From Berberis thunbergii (taxonomy: Eukaryota; Streptophyta; Magnoliopsida; Ranunculales; Berberidaceae), in contig QNQO01000593.1 in assembly GCA_003290165.1 (NCBI GenBank), forward strand, positions 1 through 64,000: DNA of 64,000 bases, given 5' to 3'. Below are positions 21,249 through 32,900 of the stretch, piece after piece. The notes under the pieces were generated by a model, which was not told the origin of the DNA, did no database searches, and saw only the letters and a list, made by a program, of their open reading frames with translations. The stretch's first letter is position 1; each line of letters begins with the position of its first letter. The position numbers and the translations under genes are program-made.

Positions 21249-23591
21249 CACTACAAGAAATCTATCTTTTACCAACAAAATTATTGCTACGAAAATTGAT
21301 TTCCTTGTCAATATTGTAGCATTGTCAACGAATAAAAAATTTCCTTGAAAAAGTCATAAACTTGTTAGGAAACATTCCTTGTTAAATAGGTGGCGGGAAA
21401 CATTCCCCCCAAACCCAATTTTTCGCTAAATTGATTTAACAATGAAATTATTTGTATTGCCACAAAATACTTGTTCCTTGGTAATTATGACATCATCTGA
21501 AATGAAATATTTTTTTGCTAAAGAAGACTAATTTTAACAACAACTAACCTTCCTTGTTAACGAATATTAAATCTTATTCGTCCCTCTTTAGTAAGGAAAT
21601 ATGTTTTCCTAGACAATAATCACATTATTAGTAATGATTCGGTTCGTTGATAATGATTGATAATTTTTTTCATTAGGTTTTTTCTTGTTAAAGCTCGTTT
21701 ATTAATTTATAGCAACAAAATAATATTTCGTTGAGAATTGTCACACTATTGGCAACGTTTTTTATTTTGTTGGAAACAATATATTTTTTAATGAAATCTT
21801 TGTAGCTACGAAATAAGATTTTGTTGGTAGTTATAACATTGTTCGTAACAAAAATTTTTCTAGGTAAAAACTGATAATATTTTCATGAAAATTTGTTTCT
21901 CATTAAGGTTCACTAACTATTTTATACCGACAAGTCATTATTTTGTTGGAAATTGGTATACTCACTACAAAAAATATTTTAGTTACTAACAAATTTTATT
22001 TTCCTTGTTAATATGTTACTATTTCTAACAAAAATAAATTTCATTTAAAAAACCATAGAGTTGTCACTTTTTGTAATGAAATCTATTTTGTTGGCAACTT
22101 TTCTTTGTAAAGAGATGGCGAAAAATATTTATTCCAAAACCAATTTCCCACCAACATTATTTAGCAACAAAATATTTCTTTTTCAATGAAATTTTAGTTT
22201 GTTAGTTATAATGACGTCATTTACAATAAATTATTTTATTGTTAATAAATATTAATATTATTGACAAACATTTTTTTAGTAAATGCACTATAACACTTGT
22301 TCGTGTCTCTTTAACAATGAAACTAAATTTTCTCTAGTTAATTACGACGTTATTGCAACGATTTATTTGGTTACTTATAATGAATTTTTTTTCATGAAAT
22401 TTTTTTTAATATTTAAAGCTCCTAGCTTCTTTATAGTGGAAAAATATCAATTCGTTGAAATTTTTTATTAGTAGCATTGATATAATTTCATATGAAAAAT
22501 AAAATAAAATTTATTTATCAATACAACATTATTTTACTGTTAATTATAATATTAATGGTAACAATTTATTTCGTTGCTAAATATTGATAAAATTTCCATG
22601 ACCATTTTTCTTATTAAGGCTCATTTTCTTATTTACAACAATTTTATTTTATTTCATTGGGGATATAACCAATTTCAATAACATATAGCATTGAAATGCT
22701 ATTACTATTTTGTTGCTAATTATAATGGTGTAACTGTGAATTTTTTTTTCATTTCTAAAAGTGGTAGATATTTAACATAAATCTTATAATCGTGAAAATA
22801 TTTAGTTTTAATTTATAGTGACGAAATATTATATATTGGTCTCTATTATATACGTAGCAATGGTTTTTTTATTGCAAAAAATGAGTAATTTGATTTAATA
22901 AGCTATAAAGTTGTTTCACACTACACAATTGTTTAAATAGCTCAATTGGTAAATATTGCAACAGATTTTACTATAGGTCAGGAGTTCGATTCTCGTTGAG
23001 CCTAAAAATAAATATATTATATATGAAATTCCATAGTGGGGTCTTATCATCAAGAGTGGCGTCCTTAGAGTTTGGGAGGTGGTGGGTGATGTCCTTAGAG
23101 TTTGGGACCTAGATTAGGTCGTCTCCTAGACGACTTTAATATATCATTTTTTTTATTGAAAATAATTTCCTTGGTAACGATACCGATGATAACTTTCGTT
23201 GATATTCATGCATTTTACCAACAAAAAAGTTCTATGATAAAGGTTGTTACCTTTGCCAACGACAATTTTCGTTGATGATTTTAAGATTTTTCGAGAAAAA
23301 ATTTGTAGGTAAATAAAATAGTTTTTGCAACAAATAATTTGTTGGTAATGATATTTGATTTTTACCAACGAATTTCCTTGGTAGTTGTCAATATTACCAA
23401 CAAAATATTTTTTTGACTTAGCATCCCTTTTACCAACAAAAACTGTAATTCCTTGGCAAATACCTTTAGCTACGGGGATGCCTCCAGGAACCCACCAACG
23501 AATTTTTTTCCTTGTTAAAAGTAGTTTTCAACAAAATTTTGAGTTTTGTCAAGGACATTTTTTCTTGAAAAATGCCTTAATTGTTGTAGTG
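21249..23591. mobile_element. Non-autonomous CACTA transposon, 2.3 kb, TSD ACA
   Basis: The left end is CACTACAAGAAATC at 21249 and the right end is AATTGTTGTAGTG at 23591, giving CACTACAA inverted termini. The 3-bp duplication ACA lies on both sides. The interior is full of short repeated phrases such as CCAACAAAATT, TTCCTTGTTA and TTTTGTTGGTAA in both orientations, as in CACTA subterminal regions. No transposase frame is present. A second CACTACAAAAAATATTTTAG end lies inside at 21963, so one element may be nested in another or an end may have been duplicated. Confidence 0.82.
22931..23004 (+). other. tRNA-like pol III promoter remnant (possible SINE or tRNA pseudogene)
   Basis: TAGCTCAATTGG (22938-22949) fits a box A consensus and GTTCGATTC (22984-22992) fits box B, with spacing usual for a tRNA. 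The arms do not fold into a clean acceptor stem and no plausible anticodon loop is evident, so it is not a working tRNA. It lies inside the CACTA element and may mark a tRNA-derived SINE insertion. I could not define a tail or target duplication. Confidence 0.4.
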
Positions 23592-24440
23592 ACATAATAG
23601 TCACTAGTGATATCTCATTTAGAGTTATCACTTATCAGCATACCAAGTCAATAAAATGTTTGGTTGCAAATGTCGCGATCCAACTCCACTAGATCCAATC
23701 AAAATATCTCAATTATATATCGCTGCGAGCCATGTCTACCATACAATCAAGACTATTATCGTGGATGCTCTTATTGAGTTAGAAATTTATTAGAATATTC
23801 AATTATCTCTATCTCGACATCAAAGACTATGATTTCACAAAATTTTATGAAATTTGGAGAAATATTTTGTTTTTTGAGATCTCGAAATTTAAAGTACCGA
23901 AATAAAATAGTATAGTATTTCAATAGTTATTTTGTGTTTTTCCGTAAATTTCGGCATTTTCTTGACATACTTGTGTACCTAGGCTTCATTTAATATATTT
24001 AATGTGTTTATTAGGTTAATTTACTTGTATCTTATTTTCGCATATTCATATATATATGTTTCACATATTCTAAATTTTTTTACATTTTTCTACGTACAAA
24101 GAAATATTTCTTAAAATCGAAAATCACGATCCTTGCTCCACGTGAACAGTTTAGCTAGTATCAATAAAGATGGTAATACCTGAACCTTGAGTAAGTCTAC
24201 CCAGCTAGATTTTCTATCCATTTTTTTGTCAAGTTTGGGTGTTTGTACACTTTTTATTCATTCTCTTTAGAATACAACCATAAACATCATCTATAGAAGG
24301 GATAAAAGTATATAAAAAAAAACTTAAACTTAACCAAAAAATAGCTAGCAAACCTGGCTGGCTAGAATTATTGTTGGACCTCCTTATACGCCACTCCAAT
24401 CACAGGACTTCCACGAATTTGAACACTTAAAATGGGACTT
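23592..24440. other. Spacer upstream of subtilase 1, with a possible MITE at 24196-24367
   Basis: AT-rich and without genes. At 24196-24367 an imperfect inverted pair is visible: the left arm complement CTTGACAAAAAAATGG with CTAGCTGGGTAGA matches the right arm CTTAACCAAAAAATAG with CCTGGCTGGCTAGA. The element-like stretch carries no frame. A decayed copy of the subtilase promoter repeat (CACTCCAATCACAGGACTTC, AACACTTAAAATGGGAC) follows at about 24380-24440. Confidence 0.45.
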
Positions 24441-24579
24441 TGTTTTGTCCAAACTTTTACATTTTTTCTACATACAACAATATATTTCTTAAAATCAGAC
24501 GACCTGAAATCACAATCATTGCCGGATATGAACAGTTACGTAGGAGTAATATAGAAGGTAGCATCTGAACCTCATAAAT

Positions 24580-24725
24580 GGTAGATGGTAACATCTGAAC
24601 CTTATATGGCCACCCCAATCCGAAGACTTGGACGACTTGGAGCACTTAAAATGGTAGATGGTAACATCTGAACCTTATATGGCCACCCCAATCCGAAGAC
24701 TTCGACGACTTGGAACACTTAAAAT
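24580..24725 (+). promoter_or_regulatory. 73-bp tandem repeat in the subtilase 1 promoter
   Basis: Two units, 24580-24652 and 24653-24725, both start GGTAGATGGTAACATCTGAA. They continue with CCTTATATGGCCACCCCAAT and end in CACTTAAAAT. The repeat ends about 65 bases before the start codon, so it lies in the core promoter or 5' leader. The same two units precede the dead signal peptide at 1545-1690. CTTATATGG could act as an AT-rich core element, but this is inference. Confidence 0.75.
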
Positions 24726-24790
24726 GGGACCTTACATGCATGATTTCCTTCACAGATTACACTTCATCTCCTTCAGCATTTCTTGCGGCA

Positions 24791-27064
24791 ATGTTAACAG
24801 CCCTCCCTCTCCTGTTCTTCTTCCTCATTCTGGGATCCAACCATAGGTCACTGTGTGGGGGGGAAAATGTGCCAAGAAACAAGAAGACATACATAGTACA
24901 CATGGAAAAATCGCAAATGCCAAATAGTTTCGTCGAACATGCTCACTGGTACGAGTCGTCGCTGAAATCAGTGTCTAACTCAGCCGAAATGTTGTACACA
25001 TACGATACTGTGATGCATGGGTTTTCAGCCCGGTTAACGGAGGAAGAAGCAGCGGCAATGGAGGGTTTACCTGGAACTCTATCAGTCTTACCGGAGGGGA
25101 AGTATGAGCTTCATACGACTAGGACACCGGAGTTTCTCGGGCTAGATAAAATTGGTGCCATGTTTCCGGATTCGGTGAGTGATGTTATAATTGGTGTGCT
25201 GGATACTGGTGTGTGGCCGGAGAGTAAGAGCTACGACGACAAAGGAGTCGGTGCTATACCGAGTGGTTGGAAAGGCGAATGCAACACTAGCAAGACGTTC
25301 AGCTCGACGAGCTGCAACAAGAAGTTGATCGGAGCCCGTTTCTTCTCCAAAGGCTATGAAATGGCTACGGGTCCTATAAATGAAGCAATAGAATCCAAAT
25401 CGCCTAGGGACGATGACGGACATGGCACTCACACGTCCACCACGGCTGCAGGGTCCGTTGTGGACAATGTGAGTCTCTTTGGTTTCGCAGCGGGAACTGC
25501 ACGTGGAATGGCTACAAGTGCCAGGATCGCTGTTTATAAGGTCTGTTGGATATCTGGTTGCTACGACTCGGATACCTTAGCTGGAATGGACAAAGCCATT
25601 GAAGATGGTGTAAATGTGATTTCCATGTCCGTAGGATCTTATGAGAGAAATTATTATGAAGATGTCATTGCCATGGGTGCGTATGCAGCTATTGTGAAAG
25701 GAATTATAGTCTCTTGTTCGGCTGGAAATGCCGGGCCTAGACCGTACAGTGTGTCCAACAGTGCACCGTGGATCATTACTGTCGGTGCTGGAACATTGGA
25801 TCGTGACTTCCCTGCGCCTGTTACCCTTGGCAGTGGACAGAACTACCCCGGTGCTTCGCTCTACAGCGGAAAACCGGTGTCAAGTTCTTTATTACCAGTT
25901 GTGTATGCTGGTAATGCAACAAACGTGACTACTTATGGTTCCCTTTGCATGCCTAACACTTTGTTACCCGAGAAAGTGGCCGGAAAGATTGTTGTATGTG
26001 ATCATGGAATTAATCCACGGGTTCAGAAGGGGCAGGTTGTGAAGGATGCCGGAGGTTTTGGGATGATTTTGGCAAACACCGCTATGAATGGCGAAGGATT
26101 GGAGGCAGATGCCCATATATTACCAGCTACTAACGTGGGGGCAAAATCCGGAGATTCTATTAAAAGTTATTTGTCCGCAGAGGCTAATCCGACGGCAACA
26201 ATAGTCTTCGGAGGCACAAAAGTGGGGATCCAACCATCCCCTGTGGTTGCTGCGTTTAGTTCTAGGGGACCAAGTAAAGTTACTCAGAAAGTACTCAAAC
26301 CTGATATTATCGCGCCAGGTGTCAATATCCTGGCAGGATGGTCAGGTGATGTGAGCCCCACTGGGTTGCCCTCAGACCGCCGTAAAGTTGGCTACAACAT
26401 TATATCAGGCACTTCAATGGCCTGCCCGCATATAAGCGGGATTGCGGCCTTAATAAAGGCCGCACATCCAAATTGGAGTCCTGCAGCTATCAAGTCTGCT
26501 CTTATGACCACTGCTTACTCCGCCTACAAATCTGGTAACAAAATACTAGACAGTTCGACCGGCAAGCCAGCCACACCGTTCGATCTTGGTTCTGGACATG
26601 TGGACCCTGTTTCAGCCCTTGATCCTGGCCTTGTTTATGACATCACAGACGAGGATTATATTAAGTTCCTCTGCTCAATTAGATACACCCGATCCCAGAT
26701 TAAACTTGTAACACACAAAACTCGCTCGTGCAATAGCTCAGATAGCACATTTGATCTGAACTATCCATCATTTGCTGCCCAATTCGATACTAACATGGGG
26801 TTTTCTGAAGTCAAGTACACGCGAACTTTGACCAATGTAGGCACCCCCGGCACATACAAGGTCTCCTTGTCATTTGAATCAAAATCAGTGAATATATCAG
26901 TTGAACCTAACACACTGACTTTTGCGGAGCTAAACGAAAAGAAGATGTACACATTGAGTTTCACACCACATTCGATGCCTAAGGGTACAAACTTATTTGG
27001 TCGTTTGGAGTGGTCAGATGGGAAACACATTGTTGGGAGCCCAATTGCCTTCAGTTGGACTTGA
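24791..27064 (+). CDS. Subtilisin-like serine protease, SBT1 (ARA12/SBT1.7-like), 757 aa, intronless
   Basis: A secreted plant subtilase that would cleave proteins in the apoplast or cell wall. I chose ATG 24791: it opens the signal peptide MLTALPLLFFFLILGSNH, and the longer upstream frame starts with TTG, not ATG. From this start, residues about 33-118 are the I9 inhibitor prodomain (KTYIVHMEKSQMP, YTYDTVMHGFSARL). The mature enzyme probably begins at the TTRTPEFLGL site (119-128). The catalytic residues are Asp138 (LDTGVWPES), His211 (DGHGTHTS), oxyanion Asn313 (SAGNAGP) and Ser542 (GTSMACPH). A protease-associated domain lies between the His and Ser parts (about 340-460), and an Fn3-like domain ends the protein (about 655-757, [16 protein letters not shown]). 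Length and lack of introns fit the SBT1 group. It is the only intact member of the local array. Confidence 0.95.
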   Translation: MLTALPLLFFFLILGSNHRSLCGGENVPRNKKTYIVHMEKSQMPNSFVEHAHWYESSLKSVSNSAEMLYTYDTVMHGFSARLTEEEAAAMEGLPGTLSVLPEGKYELHTTRTPEFLGLDKIGAMFPDSVSDVIIGVLDTGVWPESKSYDDKGVGAIPSGWKGECNTSKTFSSTSCNKKLIGARFFSKGYEMATGPINEAIESKSPRDDDGHGTHTSTTAAGSVVDNVSLFGFAAGTARGMATSARIAVYKVCWISGCYDSDTLAGMDKAIEDGVNVISMSVGSYERNYYEDVIAMGAYAAIVKGIIVSCSAGNAGPRPYSVSNSAPWIITVGAGTLDRDFPAPVTLGSGQNYPGASLYSGKPVSSSLLPVVYAGNATNVTTYGSLCMPNTLLPEKVAGKIVVCDHGINPRVQKGQVVKDAGGFGMILANTAMNGEGLEADAHILPATNVGAKSGDSIKSYLSAEANPTATIVFGGTKVGIQPSPVVAAFSSRGPSKVTQKVLKPDIIAPGVNILAGWSGDVSPTGLPSDRRKVGYNIISGTSMACPHISGIAALIKAAHPNWSPAAIKSALMTTAYSAYKSGNKILDSSTGKPATPFDLGSGHVDPVSALDPGLVYDITDEDYIKFLCSIRYTRSQIKLVTHKTRSCNSSDSTFDLNYPSFAAQFDTNMGFSEVKYTRTLTNVGTPGTYKVSLSFESKSVNISVEPNTLTFAELNEKKMYTLSFTPHSMPKGTNLFGRLEWSDGKHIVGSPIAFSWT

Positions 27065-27658
27065 TGAAGCTCTCTTTTCCAGTACTGTAAAATAGGAAGA
27101 AAATAAGCGAATGTAATTTATTATGTTTTCTGTTAATTATGTATTTTCCCCGCGAAAATAAAGGAAAAAGAAATAAATAAATAAATAAATAAATGTTTCC
27201 TTTTTGAAAAATGTTTAGTTTCTAACAAAACCTACAAGCATCACTTGCAACTACAACATTTTCGTAGCCTGAGGACTAATTTTAGCGGCAAAGTTCAGTT
27301 CTGCTCGCAGATCACTTGTCTTGCATCCCTTTTTCTGATTTCAAGTTCTTAAATTCCTGCAGCTGGAAGAAATGTAGAAATATTGGGTGATGCTTGGGTG
27401 GACTAATTTGAAAGTTGAAGCATCAAACTCTTATTTCAGAACTGAACTCATCGATAGCAGGACTAGAAAATTGAGTGGACTAATTTGGACCATTTTCAAC
27501 CTTGTTCTCTTCAATGTAAAGTGTCAAACACTTTTATGATAAACCGAGATAGGTAAACCAAAGATGACAAAAACTCGTAAAGGCCTTTGCATTGGTGACA
27601 TATGAAGCCACTGTGTTTTGGGCTATAAACTGATCTTTATGCCGCAATTCAGGTGGAG
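27065..27658 (+). other. 3' flank of subtilase 1
   Basis: It contains the likely 3' UTR: GTAATTTATTATG near 27113 and TAATTATGTATT near 27134 are echoed after the second subtilase. A possible polyadenylation signal AATAAAG lies near 27158, followed by an (AAAT)n microsatellite at about 27172-27194. No gene is seen up to the start of the duplicated block. Confidence 0.55.
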
Positions 27659-27886
27659 TATCCTATCGAACTTCCACCGTTGCATATACATTCACCAGAA
27701 ACCAAATGAAACATGATCGACTATTACCCAAATGTGATCTATGGATTAAAAACACGTACAATTTAATTTGTTGCCTTGCCAAAACCTTAATGAATACGTA
27801 AATGCATCAATGGATTGAAAACATGATCGATTATTACCCAAATGTGTTAATTGTAATAGTCACAGCTTGTTGAGTTTAGGTCTAAC

Positions 27887-29071
27887 CGTTGAAATATTAT
27901 TGTGAATTTAAAAAATAAAGAGAAACAGTTTCTTAACTTGAAAATCTCTCTCTAAATTGTTTAGTCTCGTATCCTCTGTGTAATTGGAGGAGTTAATAAG
28001 GATAGTTTTTTAAATTGGGTTTGGATGGTTTTTTGGACTTGGGTTTGGACCCCAAGGGGTACTCACTTTTTATTTGGAAAAAAAATAATAAAGATTTTTT
28101 ATTTGCTGTAGAGAACAAGATTGAGTGAGAGGAGACAATAAAATAATAATTTTTTTATTTGCTTTCTCACACCCGTGGCCCGAATGGTAGAGGTCTTTTA
28201 AGATAAAAATCCCAAAACTGGTGGTGTTTAAGTTGGGGACAATATCATAATAGTAAATCTCATACCAAGACTGGTGGTAAAACCCCACACCCGTGACCCA
28301 GATGGTAGAGGTATTTTAACATAAAAATCTCACACCAAGACCAGTGGTGTTTAAATTGGGGACAATATCATAATAGTAGACTCCACACCAAGACTGGTGG
28401 TGAAACCCCATACCCATGGCCTAAGACTGGTGGTGTTTAAGTTGGGGACAACATCAGAATAGTAGCAATGGGGTCTTTTAAGATAAAAACCCCACACCCG
28501 TGGCCCAAGACTGGTGGTGTTTAAGTTTAGAGAATAAGACTGAGTCAGAGGAGACCCAGTCTTTTCTCTACATTTTCTATGATTTCTTCCACTTATTTAG
28601 CCACATTTTCTGTCAAACGGATCTTTCTATCGGCCTATAAATAGTTGTTCTCTCTCTCAGATAAAGATATCAAAAGTAAACACAGTTTTATTAGAAAAAG
28701 AAGTTTTTCGTTTCAGAGAGTTTATTTGTAAACAGTTTCTAATATTTCAGAGAGTTTCCAAAACTATGTTTCATCAAACAGAGTTCGAGTTTTTTTTTGA
28801 AATACTTTGCTTATTTATTGGTTTTCGTGATTCCGAGCAAAATAAACTGGGTGATTAGACTTTCGTTCTTCAACAAGTGCATGTGACTGAACGAGACAAA
28901 AAATATTCTGGGTTGTTTTATCCTGGGGACGACGGGGCTTACAGGCTGCTTGCACAATCTTGAACAGAACCGCGAAACGTCTTAAAGAAAGCGACCTAAT
29001 CCGCAACTCAACCTAAGAAAACTTCGGTAACTTCATTCCTATTTAAATTTGCAGCAATTGTATTTCCAACA
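27887..29071 (+). mobile_element. Solo LTR, family B (right copy)
   Basis: It corresponds base for base to 9370-10556 and has the same CTAAC duplication (27882-27886 and 29072-29076). The first dinucleotide has decayed from TG to CG. The end is TTTCCAACA. Identical insertion points in both units mean the insertion predates the duplication. Confidence 0.88.
28165..28520 (+). repeat. Minisatellite-like direct repeats inside the right family B LTR
   Basis: The same phrases as at 9646-10010 occur in the same order: CACACCCGTGGCC, TTTTAAGATAAAAATCCC, ACTGGTGGTGTTTAAG, GGGGACAATATCATAATAG. Point differences are scattered and the unit arrangement is shared, so array size has been stable since duplication. 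Confidence 0.75.
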
Positions 29072-29985
29072 CTAACTGATGGAGGAGAAATCAATTTCTT
29101 CTTAACAGTTTTCTGGGTTTAAAAGTACCTAGCAAGATCATGATAAAAAAACGTAACATAGAATAGTTGCAACTAAATAGTTAAGGGGAGTGGACTGGAG
29201 AATGGCAAAAAACATTTCTACTAAACGTAACTTAGATGGTCTTGTTCTACTTGGGAAATCTTTGACATCGTCATTTCAATGTATGGTGGCAATCAGAAAC
29301 TCAGCTTCAAAACTATTGTTAAGCCTTCTACAAAGTTGTATACCTCCTACTGAGGCTACCGATATTCCTTATATACAACTACGAACCTATACTACTTTGA
29401 GTTTTCCTGTAAAGAAAAGCCAGCAACAACATAAATGGTTATCCGTTACTCTGTTAGTATGTAAATGCCTAAATGGGGAATAGCAAGCGATCTGAGTCTG
29501 CATGTATGATGGTGCAAGGTTGGCCAATTCACTTGCTTGGAACTTGGAAGGCCTTCTTCCGATCTAGCCATAAATCCCCTCAACCCTTTATAGACCTAGT
29601 GAAATTTCAAGATGAGCAGCTATCAAATCCAAACAAAGACGAGCCCAATTTTTTTTAGCCTATAATGCTTTCGCCTTCGGTAGATCAGCAAAAAATGAGT
29701 TGTTTTACGGTGCCTGGTCCGGAGTGTCTGTTTTATGCCTGGATGGTACCAGGCACGTGCATTACTGACATGGCAGTGAAAACTTGTTTGCAAAATTAGG
29801 GCTCAAAAAAAAAAGAAATCGCACAGTGAAGGCGCCAAAAAAGAAAATTGTTCATTCTCCAAGTCGCCCTCCTCCTCCTTCTCACCTCGCAGGTTACAAT
29901 CAAAGAATTGCAGGTTACACTCCTCTTCCTCCTCCAACAGAGCCTCCTTCTCCTCCCGTTTGGAGAACTCGCCCCCACTCTTCTT

Positions 29986-32900
29986 CCTCCTTTAACATAG
30001 TTCTGCCACATCAACATTAACATGTGTCTGATACCAATTCAGACAGTATAATTTTTGCCAAAAATATAGTCATATCAAAACTTTGGTTGGACTTGGTCTG
30101 TAGGGCAGTCGACCAGAAAGATGGCTACTCATGGCTCAACTATCAGGGTTGATGTTTAATCCCTCAACTATTTCAAGTTTAGAATGGACGCCACAAACAA
30201 ATGCACTTTCAAATCCGACTTGGGAAGGTTTTAGACAGCATTAGGTAGAATTCAACATACAAATTTTGGATCATCTTTAAAGTGAACACAAATTTTGTAC
30301 ACACTCGAAGGTGATATGATCCATTGTAAACCTTATCGACATCAGTAATTGCAGGTGGTGCATTAAACTATACAACAACCAAATAAGACTACTCATATAG
30401 CTATCAAAGATATAATGACATTTCTCTTAACATGCATGGAGGATAAAATATTTATACTGGCCAACAAGCAAGCTTTCCTAAAAACCCTACCGCTACACTG
30501 TTGTTGCAATCGACAAAATGTTTGGTTGCAAATGGTGGGATCCTCTCTCAACCATCAATCACTAACAACTCATTTGGAAAACAACTGGAACAGAAACCAA
30601 CAATATGTTAAATGGCTCATAGCGGACAATATTATATCATGTGAATCGGGTCTTTACAGTATGTTGTTAAATTTCTTGGTGTAAAATGATTAAATACTTG
30701 AGCTGTTAGATAACACAGATCCATGAGATAATTCCATAAATGGATGAAGTAGTCACATGGATCATCCATACTAAGGGAACAAATGAACCTTGATTCCAGG
30801 TATCATGTAGTTGAAGAATCTTGAGTTTCCAGATAACAAAAGGATTTACTTAATCAAGAAAGAGAGGGGTCCAATTATTTCAATAATTGGTGTTGGCATG
30901 TGAGGGATTTAGATTATTAGACACCTCAATTTCAATCTTAATCAAATCGCAACATTGTTTAATTAGATGAAAGTCGAACAAGAACTAGGGACACGAAGTG
31001 ATTGCAATTTTGGTAAGTCGATGATGAAAAGACATTAAGATATGTACAAATGTTTAATTATGTATCACTCGCGGTGGTGTCACACCAAGGAGACTCGATG
31101 TGTCATGTGGACCAGAGGAAGACCATTGCAAGTCGATCATGGTTTATCTATCAATTTTATCTAAATTAAGTTTGACTTGAATTGAAATAATTAGTCTGCA
31201 AAAACTTGCATCCCTTCGTGAGGCTAACCATTTTGGAGATAGTGCTCGAACTCTAGCTAATGCAACCTAATTATTAGCAGAAATTCTAAATGGCTTGGGT
31301 TTCCCGCCTGGGTTGACTGCTTGGGGGGCGAATTTACACTACTGCCCCCCTCTTTAACAACCTTTTGAAAAAAAATGTTTAAAAATGAGGGGGCAAAAGT
31401 GTAAATTCGCCTCCCAAGCTGGAAACCCAGGCCAGCTAGAATTACTCAATTATTAGTTTCCTATCTAGCACAAATCTTTTGAAAGTCGAGTTGGTTTTAA
31501 TCATTTATGTGGTGAAATTAATTTTGTATAATACATAATTAGGTAGTAATTAAAATGCTTACCTCAATCATGACAATTTGGTGCGTCATTTCAAGATTCT
31601 AACTAGCTGTGCTTATGAGTGCTCTCTTTCATAGGGCTTTGGCCTTGTACAATAGACCCCAATAACTCGATTGGATCAAGATCAATCAACACTGAGTTAA
31701 TTAAGGGGAACAGGGTATTTATGCTCCATTGTTTATCTGTTAGTCACTTTCTTCCAATAAGTCACTCCATGATCACTAAAAGTTCCACCAAACAAAACTT
31801 TCTAAAGCTTTCATCATTTCTTTTTAATCCCTTAACTCCCCCCACTTCAAATGTCGTATGTAGGATTTAAATCTTGAACCTAATTTCATCAACCATCCAT
31901 CACAGGCTAACTGGTACGCTCATTGACAAAACTTTCATCGTAAGTGACTCATTTCTTCATCAAATAATAATTGAATAAACAACCACCATCGTGGTGCAGC
32001 CAGCACACTTAAATCTATTCCTTCCTTTGTTTTTTTTAGTGCACCAATTATAGCACCCCTTTAATTATCATATTCCCCACTGTACTTGACTATATGTTTT
32101 TTAGTTTCTGTTTGGTACACTAACTAATATTGAATTTTTCGCTTTTTTGCTTAAGAAACCACTACTGTTCTTTAGCTTAAACACTCTTTAATCCAGAATT
32201 TGCATCAAAGTTTTTGTTGTAGATTTGATTATATGACAATACCTATGAGCTTTTGTTATCATACATTTTCGAACAGTACTAAAGATCGATCAAGGTGAGT
32301 GTATAACCAGATAATCAGTCAGCGGTCCTAACACTACTGTGATTCTATTATCAGGTGAGCTTTTTTGTTGAACATTATAGGCTTAAATATCCTTATAGTT
32401 ATTAAATCGTAAAATTGGCGTTGTTCCATGTTCACGTTTCGGTTCAACTATTCAACCTGATTGGACTTAATTTTTTGGGGGTTGAATCAACTTCGATTGA
32501 GCCAAGCTATTTGATACGTCCAAATCCATTTTGAACTTGCAAAATGAACAACGTTGAGATGAGACATGGATCACTATTGTGATTGCCGAAGATACTCTGA
32601 TATTTAGGTCAGGCGATGATATAAGAAAGATTATAGATTAGATGAAATTAGCAATATGTATACATATTTTTCTTCCTTTTTTTTTTCACTTTTAATAGCG
32701 AGTGGTTGTCCTTAATTGTCCCTGCTATTAAGGACGTGATGGAGGGAAGAGATCTCGCCCAAAATTTTACATGTGTATGACTGAGTCTCTTCGGCTCTTA
32801 GCTTTGTTTAAGATCCAATGCTTGATTGGGTTAAGAATTGACTGGCGTGAACGAATCTCGAACATGTGCTAGCTTAGAGATTAATGTTCGGGCCTTATTA

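Larger units (their letters stand above)
27659..29985 (+). repeat. Downstream block of subtilase 1 (copy 2 of duplicated spacer)
   Basis: Collinear with 9142-11386. It holds the family B solo LTR (27887-29071) and about 900 bases further. Those include a 97-codon frame at 29190-29483 and a proline-rich frame at 29784-30020; neither matches a family I know. The left copy has lost part of the 97-codon frame, so it is unlikely to be a conserved gene. Confidence 0.85.

Noticed and set aside
22931..23004. Possible functional tRNA gene.
   Set aside because: Only box A and box B fit. Acceptor and anticodon stems do not pair properly, so I list it only as a tRNA-like remnant.
24710..24790. Upstream extension of the subtilase 1 frame (27 extra codons).
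   Set aside because: The extension begins with TTG, and the ATG at 24740 would place a hydrophilic stretch before the signal peptide. The ATG at 24791 gives a normal secretory leader.
29190..29483. 97-codon ORF (MAKNISTKRNLDGL...) in the block downstream of subtilase 1.
   Set aside because: The duplicated left copy has a deletion that removes much of it, and no family is recognised. There is no sign that the protein is conserved.
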